The notes below the pieces were generated by a model. The model ran no database searches. It was not told the origin of the DNA and saw only the letters and a list, made by a program, of their open reading frames with translations. A program made the translations under genes and the position numbers. DNA of 63,742 bases from Bacillota bacterium (GTDB lineage: Bacteria; Bacillota; Clostridia; Eubacteriales; Eubacteriaceae). Location of the stretch: the NCBI GenBank assembly GCA_018903255.1, contig JAHIQT010000104.1:1-63742 (forward strand). Reading direction: 5' to 3'. Position 1 is the first letter of the stretch. Each line of letters opens with the position of its first letter. Shown here piece by piece: positions 19,299 to 28,410 of this stretch.

Positions 19299-19738
19299 TG
19301 ATCAGCTATCGTTTAATGCAAGCCCGCGATGTTCCAGGCGTTTTTAAGGTTGATCAGGCCTGTTTTATTCATAATTGGAGCCAGGATTCCTACCAGGCGG
19401 AAACAAAAAATATCCTCTCTAATTATATTGTGGCCGAAGCCGATGGTGAAATTATTGGTTTTGGCGGCTTCTGGCAGGTGATTGATGAAGCGCATATTAC
19501 CAATATCGCAGTACTAAAAGAGTATCGCCAGACCGGGGTGGGGCAAAAGATCATCAACGCGATGCTGGCGCTGGCGCTAGCAAAAGGCTGTGTCGGAATG
19601 ACCCTAGAAGTAAGGGGAGATAATCAGCCGGCCATTAATTTTTATCTGAAAAATAAATTCACCCGACAAGGCCGGCGAAAAGACTATTATGGCGCGGGAC
19701 TAGACGCGATTATTATGTGGAGGTATGGGCTTGAATAA
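19295..19738 (+). CDS. rimI: GNAT acetyltransferase RimI-like
   Basis: A 147-residue GNAT-fold N-acetyltransferase. The motif A segment ITNIAVLKEYRQTGVGQKIINAML and the later LEVRGDNQPAINFYLKNKF match RimI, which acetylates the N-terminal Ala of ribosomal protein S18 in E. coli. Position between tsaB and tsaD is the usual Firmicutes arrangement. The start overlaps tsaB by 4 bp and the stop overlaps the next membrane-protein gene by 14 bp, so all are probably cotranslated. Confidence 0.92.
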   Translation: MMISYRLMQARDVPGVFKVDQACFIHNWSQDSYQAETKNILSNYIVAEADGEIIGFGGFWQVIDEAHITNIAVLKEYRQTGVGQKIINAMLALALAKGCVGMTLEVRGDNQPAINFYLKNKFTRQGRRKDYYGAGLDAIIMWRYGLE

Positions 19739-20474
19739 AACCATCAAAATTTGTGCGGTGTTGCTGGGAATGCTGTTTCCGGTAATTATTTTTATCAGCG
19801 CCATCGAGGTGGCGGTATTTGACAAAGCTTTTTATACAGATCAGATGGCAAAAAATCAGGTTATTAAAAACACCGGGATTTATCCCCCGGATATGGATCT
19901 GGTAGTCGATGAAATGATCAGCTACTTAAAGGGAGACCGCCAGGATTTTGACATCAAAGCCCGTTTGGCTCCGGAAAATGCCAAAAACGTCGTCGATCGC
20001 GTGTCCATTTTCAATGACAAAGAAATTACCCATATGGATGATGTCAGAAACCTGCTGCTATTCTTTCTCGGCCTGCGGGACGCCGCTATGATTTTAGCGC
20101 TGATTAGCTTTCTGATGCTTTTGAAAGATCACCAGCAGGCCATCATCAAGGCGCTATTCTATGGATCGACCATTTTTATAGTGTTATTTCTGGTCATTGG
20201 TGCAAGCTTTGTTTTTAATTTTAATGACACCTTTATTCTGTTCCATCAGTTGTTTTTTACGAATGACTTATGGATTATGGATCCATCAATTGACCGACTG
20301 ATCTGGATAGTGCCCGAGCCCTTCTTTTTCGCGATGATCAGCCGGATGGTCATCTACACCCTGGTACCCCTGGGGCTCACTACACTGGCATCAGGTTTGG
20401 TGTTGTTCAAGAACAAAGAAAAGAAAAAAATGCATAAAACAAAAATGCATAAAACAAAAATGCATGAACTATAA
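19725..20474 (+). CDS. TIGR01906/DUF1461-like integral membrane protein
   Basis: A 249-residue membrane protein of unknown function. One membrane segment spans residues 7-26, an extracytoplasmic region follows (about 27-105, with YPPDMDLVVDEMISYLKGD) and three more helices fall near 110-128, 140-160 and 205-225. Sequence and topology fit the TIGR01906 family of Firmicutes membrane proteins. The start lies inside the rimI gene, 14 bp before its stop. The C-terminus is odd: lysine-rich, ending in repeated MHKTK units encoded by a 15-bp tandem repeat that was probably added by slippage. Confidence 0.75.
   Translation: MGLNKTIKICAVLLGMLFPVIIFISAIEVAVFDKAFYTDQMAKNQVIKNTGIYPPDMDLVVDEMISYLKGDRQDFDIKARLAPENAKNVVDRVSIFNDKEITHMDDVRNLLLFFLGLRDAAMILALISFLMLLKDHQQAIIKALFYGSTIFIVLFLVIGASFVFNFNDTFILFHQLFFTNDLWIMDPSIDRLIWIVPEPFFFAMISRMVIYTLVPLGLTTLASGLVLFKNKEKKKMHKTKMHKTKMHEL
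20430..20466 (+). repeat. 15-bp tandem repeat at a gene 3' end
   Basis: Two full ATGCATAAAACAAAA units (20430-20444, 20445-20459) and a partial third. They encode the MHKTK repeats at the tail of the membrane protein. Confidence 0.85.
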
Positions 20475-20498
20475 ATAGTAATTTTAATCGAGGTAAAT

Positions 20499-21512
20499 AT
20501 GAAAATTCTTAGCATTGAGACATCCTGTGACGAAACTTCTGTGGCCATTGTCGAAGACGGCCGGAAAATATTGACCAATCGGATCTATTCCCAGATTGAT
20601 ATTCATCAGAAATACGGTGGCGTGGTACCGGAGATTGCCTCTCGCAATCATGTCACCAAACTGCCCTATATCATCGATGAAGCCCTGGAAGAAAGTGGGC
20701 TGACGCTAGCCGAAGTGGATGCGATTGCCGTGACTAATGGCCCAGGACTGGTGGGGGCACTGCTGATTGGCCTCTCGACGGCCAAAGCGATCGCTTACAG
20801 TTTGAGCAAACCGCTGATTGGGGTGCACCATATTGAAGGCCATATTGCCGCTAATTTTTTGCAATATCCAGAACTCGAACCACCTTTCTTAACGCTGGTG
20901 GTATCCGGCGGTCATAGTCATCTGGTTCTGGTGGAAGACTACCAGACCTTTAAGGTGCTGGGACGAACCATCGATGATGCTGCTGGCGAAGCCTTTGATA
21001 AAATCTCCCGGGTTTTGGGTCTAGGATATCCCGGCGGCCCGGCCATTGATGCGGCAGCAAAAAATGGCAACCCCGCTGCGATTGCTTTTCCACGAGTGAT
21101 GCTGGATAAAAGCCAGTATGATTTTAGTTTCAGTGGCTTAAAATCAGCGGTGCTGAATTATCTCAACGGCAAAAAAATGAAAGAGGAAGAAGTCAACCCC
21201 AATGATGTAGCGGCCTCTTTTCAGCTGGCTGTCATCGAGGTGTTGGTCAGCAAAACCATTGCCTGCGCTAAAAGCATTGGCATGAAGACCATCTGTATGG
21301 CTGGTGGGGTATCCTGCAATTCGCTGTTACGAGATATGATGGGACAAGCAGCTGCCAAAGCGGGTATGACCTTGTACTTTCCTGATCCGATTCTCTGTAC
21401 TGACAACGCTGCGATGATTGGTTCGATGGCCTACTATAATTATATCAACGGGGAAGAAAGCGACCTGAGTCTCAACGGCATCCCCGGCCTTAAAATTGGA
21501 AGCCGGCAATAA
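20499..21512 (+). CDS. tsaD: tRNA t6A threonylcarbamoyltransferase TsaD
   Basis: Transfers the threonylcarbamoyl group from its AMP adduct to tRNA A37, together with TsaB and TsaE. The 337-residue ASKHA-fold protein has the metal-binding HxxxH pair (His111, His115 in HHIEGH), VVSGGHSHLVLV, AAGEAFDKISRVLGLGYPGGP and a C-terminal FPDPILCTDNAAMIG with a metal-binding Asp. ATG follows a GAGGT site 24 bp after the membrane-protein gene. Members of this family are essential in most bacteria. Confidence 0.96.
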   Translation: MKILSIETSCDETSVAIVEDGRKILTNRIYSQIDIHQKYGGVVPEIASRNHVTKLPYIIDEALEESGLTLAEVDAIAVTNGPGLVGALLIGLSTAKAIAYSLSKPLIGVHHIEGHIAANFLQYPELEPPFLTLVVSGGHSHLVLVEDYQTFKVLGRTIDDAAGEAFDKISRVLGLGYPGGPAIDAAAKNGNPAAIAFPRVMLDKSQYDFSFSGLKSAVLNYLNGKKMKEEEVNPNDVAASFQLAVIEVLVSKTIACAKSIGMKTICMAGGVSCNSLLRDMMGQAAAKAGMTLYFPDPILCTDNAAMIGSMAYYNYINGEESDLSLNGIPGLKIGSRQ

Positions 21513-21650
21513 GCGTAGTCCGGGAATATCGGCTGATAATAAAAGCTGGCGTTAAAAGCGTAGACACATTTATATAAAGAGCTCTCTACCATCTTTAAAA
21601 ATTAAAACAAACTTAAAAAAAATTAAGATGTTCAAAAAGGGAAAAAAAAC

Positions 21651-21679
21651 TTGCAATCAACCTGCAAATCATTTAAAAT
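21651..21679 (+). promoter_or_regulatory. groESL promoter
   Basis: TTGCAA at 21651-21656 and TAAAAT at 21674-21679, 17-bp spacer. The predicted start (about 21686) falls within the CIRCE operator, as expected for HrcA repression. Confidence 0.8.
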
Positions 21680-21683
21680 ACTA

Positions 21684-21710
21684 TTAGCACTCAGGTAGAA
21701 TGAGTGCTAA
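21684..21710. promoter_or_regulatory. CIRCE operator (HrcA site)
   Basis: TTAGCACTC, 9 nt, GAGTGCTAA: a perfect match to the CIRCE consensus. HrcA repressor is expected to bind here and release on heat shock or GroEL titration. Confidence 0.97.
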
Positions 21711-21761
21711 TAAATGAAATAAAAGGTACAGCGTACCCAATATAATCAAATGGAGGAAAAA

Positions 21762-22046
21762 ATGAGTTTAAGACCTTTAGGTGACAAAGTAGTAATTAAA
21801 GTTAAAGCTGAAGAAGTAAAAACTGCAGGTGGAATTGTTTTACCAGGATCAGCCCAGGAAAAACCGCAGCAGGGTAAAGTCGTTGCAGTTGGAACGGGAG
21901 AAGTTATCGATGGCAAAAAAGTGCCACTTGACGTTAAGGTAGATGATGAGGTTATCTATTCTAAATATTCCGGCAATGAAGTAAAAATTGGCGATGAAGA
22001 GTTTTTAATTATCCGTCAGGCTGATATTTTAGCAATCGTAGAATAA
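21762..22046 (+). CDS. groES: Co-chaperonin GroES
   Basis: The 94-residue Cpn10 cap of the GroEL cage. [14 protein letters not shown] at the start, the mobile loop around [21 protein letters not shown] and [13 protein letters not shown] near the end are typical. The frame is open from an ATG at 21750, but that ATG overlaps the ribosome site GGAGG (21752-21756). The start at 21762, six bases after it, is correct and gives the usual length. groEL follows after 30 bp. Confidence 0.97.
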   Translation: MSLRPLGDKVVIKVKAEEVKTAGGIVLPGSAQEKPQQGKVVAVGTGEVIDGKKVPLDVKVDDEVIYSKYSGNEVKIGDEEFLIIRQADILAIVE

Positions 22047-22049
22047 TAA

Positions 22050-23708
<1,659 letters not shown>

Positions 23709-23785
23709 GCCTCAGGCTACATTAACATATAAATTAGTATAAAAAATAGTAAAATAATTTAGTTCCCAATAAATAAAGTCAAATA

Positions 23786-23818
23786 AAAAGGCAGTCTCTT
23801 GCGAGGCTGCCTTTTGTT
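23786..23818. terminator. Terminator after groEL, usable from both sides
   Basis: Stem AAAAGGCAGTCTC / GAGGCTGCCTTTT with loop TTGC. Complementary A and T tracts let it serve groEL and the convergent minus-strand unit. Confidence 0.9.
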
Positions 23819-23837
23819 TGTCTGATTTTAGAACAGT

Positions 23838-24071
23838 TTAGTCAACATCATAAGGGATGCCAGCAAACAAAACTTCCATTTCTGCTTGTTCCAATTCGGC
23901 CAGTTTGATGATCAGACCGTTAAGCAGGGTGATCATCGCTTGGGCATCGGGCGATTCGTCATCGGTTGGTTTAGCGGCATATAGGGCAATTAGCATGGTA
24001 TTGCGGGTAGTGCCGGTAACATCTTTAAACAGGGTATTTAAGACTCTTTTTTCATTGGTTGTCAGTTCCAT
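23838..24071 (-). CDS. Small hypothetical protein (77 aa)
   Basis: Not recognised. Start chosen at ATG 24071 because TTGGAGGAAACT precedes it; the open frame reaches an upstream TTG at 24083 that overlaps the ribosome site. The product is acidic and mainly helical, with LTTNEKRVLNTLFKDV, a polar middle (KPTDDESPD) and a leucine/glutamate-rich helix LNGLIIKLAELEQAEME. No membrane segment or metal motif. It lies 51 bp behind the ABC-F gene on the same strand, so it is probably cotranscribed with it. Confidence 0.7.
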   Translation of the reverse strand: MELTTNEKRVLNTLFKDVTGTTRNTMLIALYAAKPTDDESPDAQAMITLLNGLIIKLAELEQAEMEVLFAGIPYDVD

Positions 24072-24122
24072 AGTTTCCTCCAAATTATTGTTGAATTTTT
24101 TTATGTTTTTATTAAATTTAAG

Positions 24123-26051
24123 TTACTCCGTTTCCAGCGCCATTAAGGCGATCTCCCAGGAATCAGTGAGTTCGGCTAATTGCTGCTTGAGTTCCTCATA
24201 AGAAAGATTGATTTCAGACGCCAGGGTAAGGTTGTCGTAGAAATCCGGGGCACACATCGTCGCTTCGATCGATTCAATTTTTTGTTCGGTCACCAGAATG
24301 GTTTCCTCGATTTCTTTAACCTGCTTCTTTAAAAGCCGGATTCGAGCTTCCTCGTCCTTTTGTTTCTTGCGGTCGGTTTTCTGCTGGGTTTTAGTCACAA
24401 TCGTTTTGTTTTCGGCAGCCAGAACAGCATCCCGATCTGAGGCATCAGCCTTATGTTTTAAGTAATCGTCATAGTTGCCCAGATGGATTTCGATTCCGGT
24501 AGCTGAAAACTGATAGATCTGGCTTGCGATTCGGTTTAAAAAATAGCGGTCATGGGAGATAAACAGCAGGGTACCCTCATATTGGCTTAAGGCACTTTCG
24601 AGAATTTCTTTGGTATCCATATCGATATGATTGGTGGGTTCATCCATCAGCAGGAAATTAGACTGGGAAATCATCAACCGTGCCAGCAGCAACCGTGCTT
24701 TTTCGCCGCCAGAAAGGGTGTTGATCGGCTTAAAGACGTCATCGCCGACAAATAAAAAGGCTGCCAGGATATTACGCAATTCGCCTTCAGTCAGCTTGGA
24801 ATCGACATCCCACAGGGCTTCGAGCAGGTTTTCGTTATAAAACTTCTTGAGCGCTTGATGTTCCTGATCGAAATAGCCGATATGAACCTTCTGGCCGAGC
24901 CGGATTTCGCCAGCATCAGCGGCCAGCTTGTGCTGTAAAATGCGAAAAAGGGTGGTCTTGCCGGCGCCATTGGGCCCGATGATACCGATTTTATCGCCGC
25001 GATGCATTTCAAAACTGATATTCTGGAAAAGCAGACGATCGTCAAAGGATTTTTTAATCCCCGTTACCGCCAAAACGTCATTGCCGCTTTTAACCCGGGG
25101 GACAAAGCTGAAATGACTATTATGGGCGGTTTCAACCTTGTCGAGCAACTCGATCTTACTGAGCGCTTTTTCGCGGCTAGAAGCCCGTTTTGAGCTTTTT
25201 ATCGAGTTATAGGCGCGGAACCGGTTGATAACTTCCTGCTGATGCTTGATCTCTTTCATCTGCTGCTGATATTGATGATTCTGCTCGATCATATCCTGAC
25301 GTTTTTTAATGGCGTATTGGGTATAATTGCCATGGTATTCTTTGACATTCTGCTGGCTTACCTCGATGATCGAGGTGCACACCTTGTCAATAAAATAGCG
25401 GTCATGGGAAACGATGATAAAGGTACCAGGGTAATTCTTTAGATATTGTTCAAGCCATTGCAGGGCATCAATATCGAGGTAGTTGGTTGGTTCATCCAAT
25501 AGCAGCAGTTCCGGTTCCTGAAGTAGGATCTGACCCAGGGTAGCACGGGTTTTTTCACCGCCGCTGAGCATGCAAAAAGCTTTGTCCTGATCTTCCGGTT
25601 TAAAACCGAGGCCATTGATGACCCCACGGATCCGGCTGGGATATTCATAGCCACGTTCTTCGGCAAAGCGTTCCTGTAGCTCGCCAAACTCCAGCATCAA
25701 ATTATCCTGAGCCGCTGGCGGGGCCTGGGCAATGGCATCGCCGATTTGTTTGATCCGCTTTTCCATTTCAAGCAGCGGACTAAAAACATCAGTGAGCATT
25801 TCAAGCAGGCTGGTATTTTCGGCGATATTGGACTCCTGCGATAAATAGCTGATCGATAGTTCGCTTTTCTTGCTGATGCGTCCGGTGTCGGGAAGTAGCT
25901 CGCCGGTAATCAGTTTGAGCAGGGTTGATTTACCGGTGCCGTTACGTCCGACCAGGCCAATCTGCTTTTTTTCATTAATGGATAGATTCAGATCATTAAA
26001 GACTTCATGGATGCCATAACTAAAATGTAATTTTTCTATATTGACTAGCAT
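24123..26051 (-). CDS. ABC-F family ATPase
   Basis: A 642-residue soluble protein with two ABC domains and no membrane segments. Walker A is GRNGTGKST in domain 1 and GPNGAGKTT in domain 2. Signature motifs are LSGGEKTRATLGQ and LSGGEKARLLLAR. A charged linker (about 240-320) and a C-terminal coiled coil follow the YdiF/Uup layout. ABC-F proteins act on the ribosome, as translation factors or antibiotic-protection proteins; general YdiF-like is more likely than a resistance type. Start chosen at ATG 26051 preceded by AGGTGA; the frame is open 23 codons further, without a good ribosome site or similarity. Confidence 0.92.
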   Translation of the reverse strand: MLVNIEKLHFSYGIHEVFNDLNLSINEKKQIGLVGRNGTGKSTLLKLITGELLPDTGRISKKSELSISYLSQESNIAENTSLLEMLTDVFSPLLEMEKRIKQIGDAIAQAPPAAQDNLMLEFGELQERFAEERGYEYPSRIRGVINGLGFKPEDQDKAFCMLSGGEKTRATLGQILLQEPELLLLDEPTNYLDIDALQWLEQYLKNYPGTFIIVSHDRYFIDKVCTSIIEVSQQNVKEYHGNYTQYAIKKRQDMIEQNHQYQQQMKEIKHQQEVINRFRAYNSIKSSKRASSREKALSKIELLDKVETAHNSHFSFVPRVKSGNDVLAVTGIKKSFDDRLLFQNISFEMHRGDKIGIIGPNGAGKTTLFRILQHKLAADAGEIRLGQKVHIGYFDQEHQALKKFYNENLLEALWDVDSKLTEGELRNILAAFLFVGDDVFKPINTLSGGEKARLLLARLMISQSNFLLMDEPTNHIDMDTKEILESALSQYEGTLLFISHDRYFLNRIASQIYQFSATGIEIHLGNYDDYLKHKADASDRDAVLAAENKTIVTKTQQKTDRKKQKDEEARIRLLKKQVKEIEETILVTEQKIESIEATMCAPDFYDNLTLASEINLSYEELKQQLAELTDSWEIALMALETE

Positions 26052-26137
26052 TATTTCACCTGTTTTCGTTTTTGTTCGATTATTCTTGTTTATTGCTACT
26101 ATTCTATCAAAAAAAACCATAAATTAAAATGAATAAT

Positions 26138-26166
26138 TTGACGTACTTGGTACATATTGATATAAT
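26138..26166 (+). promoter_or_regulatory. rex promoter
   Basis: TTGACG at 26138-26143, 17-bp spacer, TATAAT at 26161-26166. No Rex-type TTGTTAA/TTAACAA operator is visible, so autoregulation is not supported. Confidence 0.8.
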
Positions 26167-26199
26167 TAACTGATTATCCGAAAGAAAGGAGAAGTTATC

Positions 26200-26829
26200 A
26201 TGCATCGCTTCTCAAAAAAAGTATCGATGACCGTTGTTAAACGGTTGCCAAAGTATTACCAATATTTAAGTGATTTACAGCTCAATGATATCGAAAAAAT
26301 ATCATCCCGGGAATTAGCAAGTTTAATGGGACTGACAGCTTCTCAAATACGTCAGGATTTAAATTCTTTTGGAGGTTATGGCCAACAAGGTTATGGTTAT
26401 AATGTAGGAGAATTAAAGGAGGCGATCAAGGAGATTCTTGGTCTTGATAGTGAATATAATTGCATTATTATCGGTGGCGGTAATATGGGTCATGCCATTG
26501 CTAACTATGAACGATTTAAGCGGGAAGGCGTTATTTTAAAAGGAGTCTTCGACATTGATCCACTGACAGTTGGCACGGTTGTTGGTAGCGTCGTTGTCAG
26601 ACACATGGATGAGATTGATGAATTTATTAAGGCCAACGAAATAGACATTGCGATTCTATGTGTACCTCGGGAGGTTGGCCAGAAGGTGGCAACCCAGGTG
26701 ACTGAATTAGGGGTGAAGGGGATCCTCAATTTCAGCCCTTTAGATTTGGATGTGCCCAGTGATGTTGTTGTCGAAAATGTAAACATAACCGATAGTTTGT
26801 TCACCTTGACCTATCTGTTGGGCGAGTAA
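26200..26829 (+). CDS. rex: Redox-sensing transcriptional repressor Rex
   Basis: Senses the NADH/NAD+ ratio and represses fermentative and redox genes. The 209-residue protein has a winged-helix DNA-binding domain (residues 1-80, with ISSRELASLMGLTASQIRQDLNSFGGYGQQGYGY). A Rossmann domain follows, with CIIIGGGNMGHAIANY and GVFDIDPLTVG, and a C-terminal helix that swaps in the dimer. ATG follows AAAGGAG. In acetogens Rex homologues would be expected to tune energy and NADH-consuming pathways (inferred). Confidence 0.95.
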   Translation: MHRFSKKVSMTVVKRLPKYYQYLSDLQLNDIEKISSRELASLMGLTASQIRQDLNSFGGYGQQGYGYNVGELKEAIKEILGLDSEYNCIIIGGGNMGHAIANYERFKREGVILKGVFDIDPLTVGTVVGSVVVRHMDEIDEFIKANEIDIAILCVPREVGQKVATQVTELGVKGILNFSPLDLDVPSDVVVENVNITDSLFTLTYLLGE

Positions 26830-26833
26830 AAGA

Positions 26834-26866
26834 TAGCAAAGAAATAGCAAAGAAATAGCAAAGAAA
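26834..26866 (+). repeat. Three tandem 11-bp units after rex
   Basis: TAGCAAAGAAA repeated three times without interruption, starting 5 bp after the rex stop. Probably slippage; it shifts the terminator away from the stop codon. Confidence 0.85.
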
Positions 26867-26871
26867 TAGGT

Positions 26872-26908
26872 AAGAGTTTGATTAGCGATCAGACTCTTTA
26901 TATTTTTC
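26872..26908 (+). terminator. rex terminator
   Basis: Stem AAGAGTTTGAT / ATCAGACTCTT (one mismatch) with loop TAGCG, then TTATATTTTT. Confidence 0.75.
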
Positions 26909-26930
26909 TTCAAAATTAAAAAAACATTAA

Positions 26931-26959
26931 AAAAGAAACACGTTTTACGTGTTTCTTTT
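26931..26959. terminator. Second terminator between rex and the XRE gene
   Basis: Perfect 12-bp stem AAAAGAAACACG / CGTGTTTCTTTT with loop TTTTA. It lies downstream of both convergent genes; A and T tracts on either side allow use from both strands. Confidence 0.8.
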
Positions 26960-27002
26960 ATTTATAACAAGTTATGTAAACATGATTTTCATCGTTTTTG
27001 AT

Positions 27003-27383
27003 TTACTTTCCACTGGCGCTTTTGAAATTAATAAAATCCAGGACTTCCTGCTTATAGCTTTCCGGGAAAGAGAAATAGGAAGAAAAAGAATCAACTTCTT
27101 CGTTGGAAAACACATAAGATTTCAAAAATTCTTCACAGGACATCGGTTTGGGATTGCTTGGTAAAAGTTTGGGTTGGTCAGTTCTGCATAGTAAGTAGTC
27201 AACAGATACTTCAAAAAAATCAGCGATCTTGATCAGCAATTGATTTTCTGGTAAATTTTTGTCTTTCTCATACTTAGAAATAGAACTCTTATTAAGATAG
27301 AAAAGATTGGCAAAATTTTCCTGGGTGAGTCGTTTCGAAATTCGCAACGCCTTTAATCGCGTACCAAAAGTATTATTTTCCAT
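27003..27383 (-). CDS. XRE family transcriptional regulator
   Basis: A 126-residue protein. Residues 6-65 form a Cro/CI-type helix-turn-helix (FGTRLKALRISKRLTQENFA, SSISKYEKDKNLPEN, ADFFEVSVDYLL). The remaining 60 residues are unassigned, with an aromatic and Ser/Glu-rich stretch that may mediate dimerisation or ligand response. It has its own near-consensus promoter. The minus-strand lipoprotein gene lies upstream and rex is convergent. Its targets are unknown. Confidence 0.85.
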   Translation of the reverse strand: MENNTFGTRLKALRISKRLTQENFANLFYLNKSSISKYEKDKNLPENQLLIKIADFFEVSVDYLLCRTDQPKLLPSNPKPMSCEEFLKSYVFSNEEVDSFSSYFSFPESYKQEVLDFINFKSASGK

Positions 27384-27439
27384 TTTTTCACCTTCTTTCA
27401 GTTTAGAATTGTTGGCATAAATGCACTGCCTATTAACCC

Positions 27440-27467
27440 ATTATAACACGACTTTAACATTTGTCAA
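27440..27467 (-). promoter_or_regulatory. Promoter of the XRE regulator gene
   Basis: On the minus strand TTGACA (27467-27462), 16-bp spacer, TATAAT (27445-27440): both boxes are consensus. Confidence 0.8.
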
Positions 27468-27512
27468 GAATTTCAGTTGAATTTAAGTAAGGGATCTTAA
27501 ATTTGCAAAGCA

Positions 27513-28340
27513 TCAAAAGGGCGATCTTGCTTCCCTTAATAGCCGCAGGCACTCTTCATATTTAGCTTTCTCATGAGCTGCCTCATTGGCAGGAAATGGC
27601 GGTTCTAGGGATTGATTATTTACAGCCGTTTCTGTCATTGTGTCAAATAAAGCATTGAAATCCGCACTTTCCGGGGAATCAGTTGATTTACGTTTTGATT
27701 TTCCGTCTTCGCTTATAATTTCATCATAACTGAGGGAAGTCAAGGTTGATCCGATAAAAGTGGCTTCCAGAAGCCCCTGATAACCTTCAAGGTCTGGGGA
27801 ACTGATGATCGCATAGGTATCGAGGGTATCAATTTTTATTGGTTCTTGATCACCTTTCTCTGCCTGAGTCAAAATTTCTCTTGCTAATTTGATATATCGC
27901 TCGGATGTTTGGGTCGCCCCTGAGACAGCATCTATTTCATCAGGTTTTTGCGAAAGCATCAGCTCATTGTTAAGCCGAAGATAGAGGGCGCCGATATTCG
28001 AAACAGCCAGGTTCTCCCATGTTTTATCATTACCCTCGACAGTCAGACGGTCGGCTTTGTTGCGATCGATTTCTTGAAAATTGACTCTGGTAATCAGGCC
28101 ATTTTTAATAGCGATGCTTAACTGTTGGCCATATCCCCTGGCATCATAATAGTTTGTGGCAGCAGAATACTGACCGTCGATCAGAGGTTCTAAATATTCT
28201 GAAGGTAAAATTGAACCAGTAGCGGGATCGTTAATCAATTCTTTTTCGGCACAGCCGGCAAATAAAAACGGTATCAAGGCAGTGACCAGGATATAGCAGA
28301 AAAACCGAAGAGGTGGATTCATAAATTTATTTTTTAACAT
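27513..28340 (-). CDS. Lipoprotein with FMN-binding (flavinylation) motif
   Basis: A predicted exported lipoprotein of 275 residues. The signal peptide ends in the lipobox LFAGC with lipidated Cys30. Residues about 55-155 resemble an FMN-bind domain, with the ApbE-type attachment motif DAVSGAT at 138-143, so Thr143 would carry covalent FMN. A second region (about 170-270) has similar strand patterning but lacks the motif. The closest known architecture is PplA-like flavoproteins of extracellular electron transfer; Rnf subunits share the motif. Start ATG at 28340 is chosen from GGTGA five bases upstream. The CBS-pyrophosphatase gene is upstream on the same strand with a 70-bp gap. Confidence 0.7.
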   Translation of the reverse strand: MLKNKFMNPPLRFFCYILVTALIPFLFAGCAEKELINDPATGSILPSEYLEPLIDGQYSAATNYYDARGYGQQLSIAIKNGLITRVNFQEIDRNKADRLTVEGNDKTWENLAVSNIGALYLRLNNELMLSQKPDEIDAVSGATQTSERYIKLAREILTQAEKGDQEPIKIDTLDTYAIISSPDLEGYQGLLEATFIGSTLTSLSYDEIISEDGKSKRKSTDSPESADFNALFDTMTETAVNNQSLEPPFPANEAAHEKAKYEECLRLLREARSPF

Positions 28341-28410
28341 CATTATCACCAATTTTCATCTATCTTTAGGCAGTGTTAACTAATCATTCAGTGCTTATTT
28401 CGTGCTTAAA

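Noticed and set aside
26120-26200. Rex operator in the rex promoter
   Set aside because: No TTGTTAA-N4-TTAACAA-like palindrome; only a promoter and ribosome site are present.
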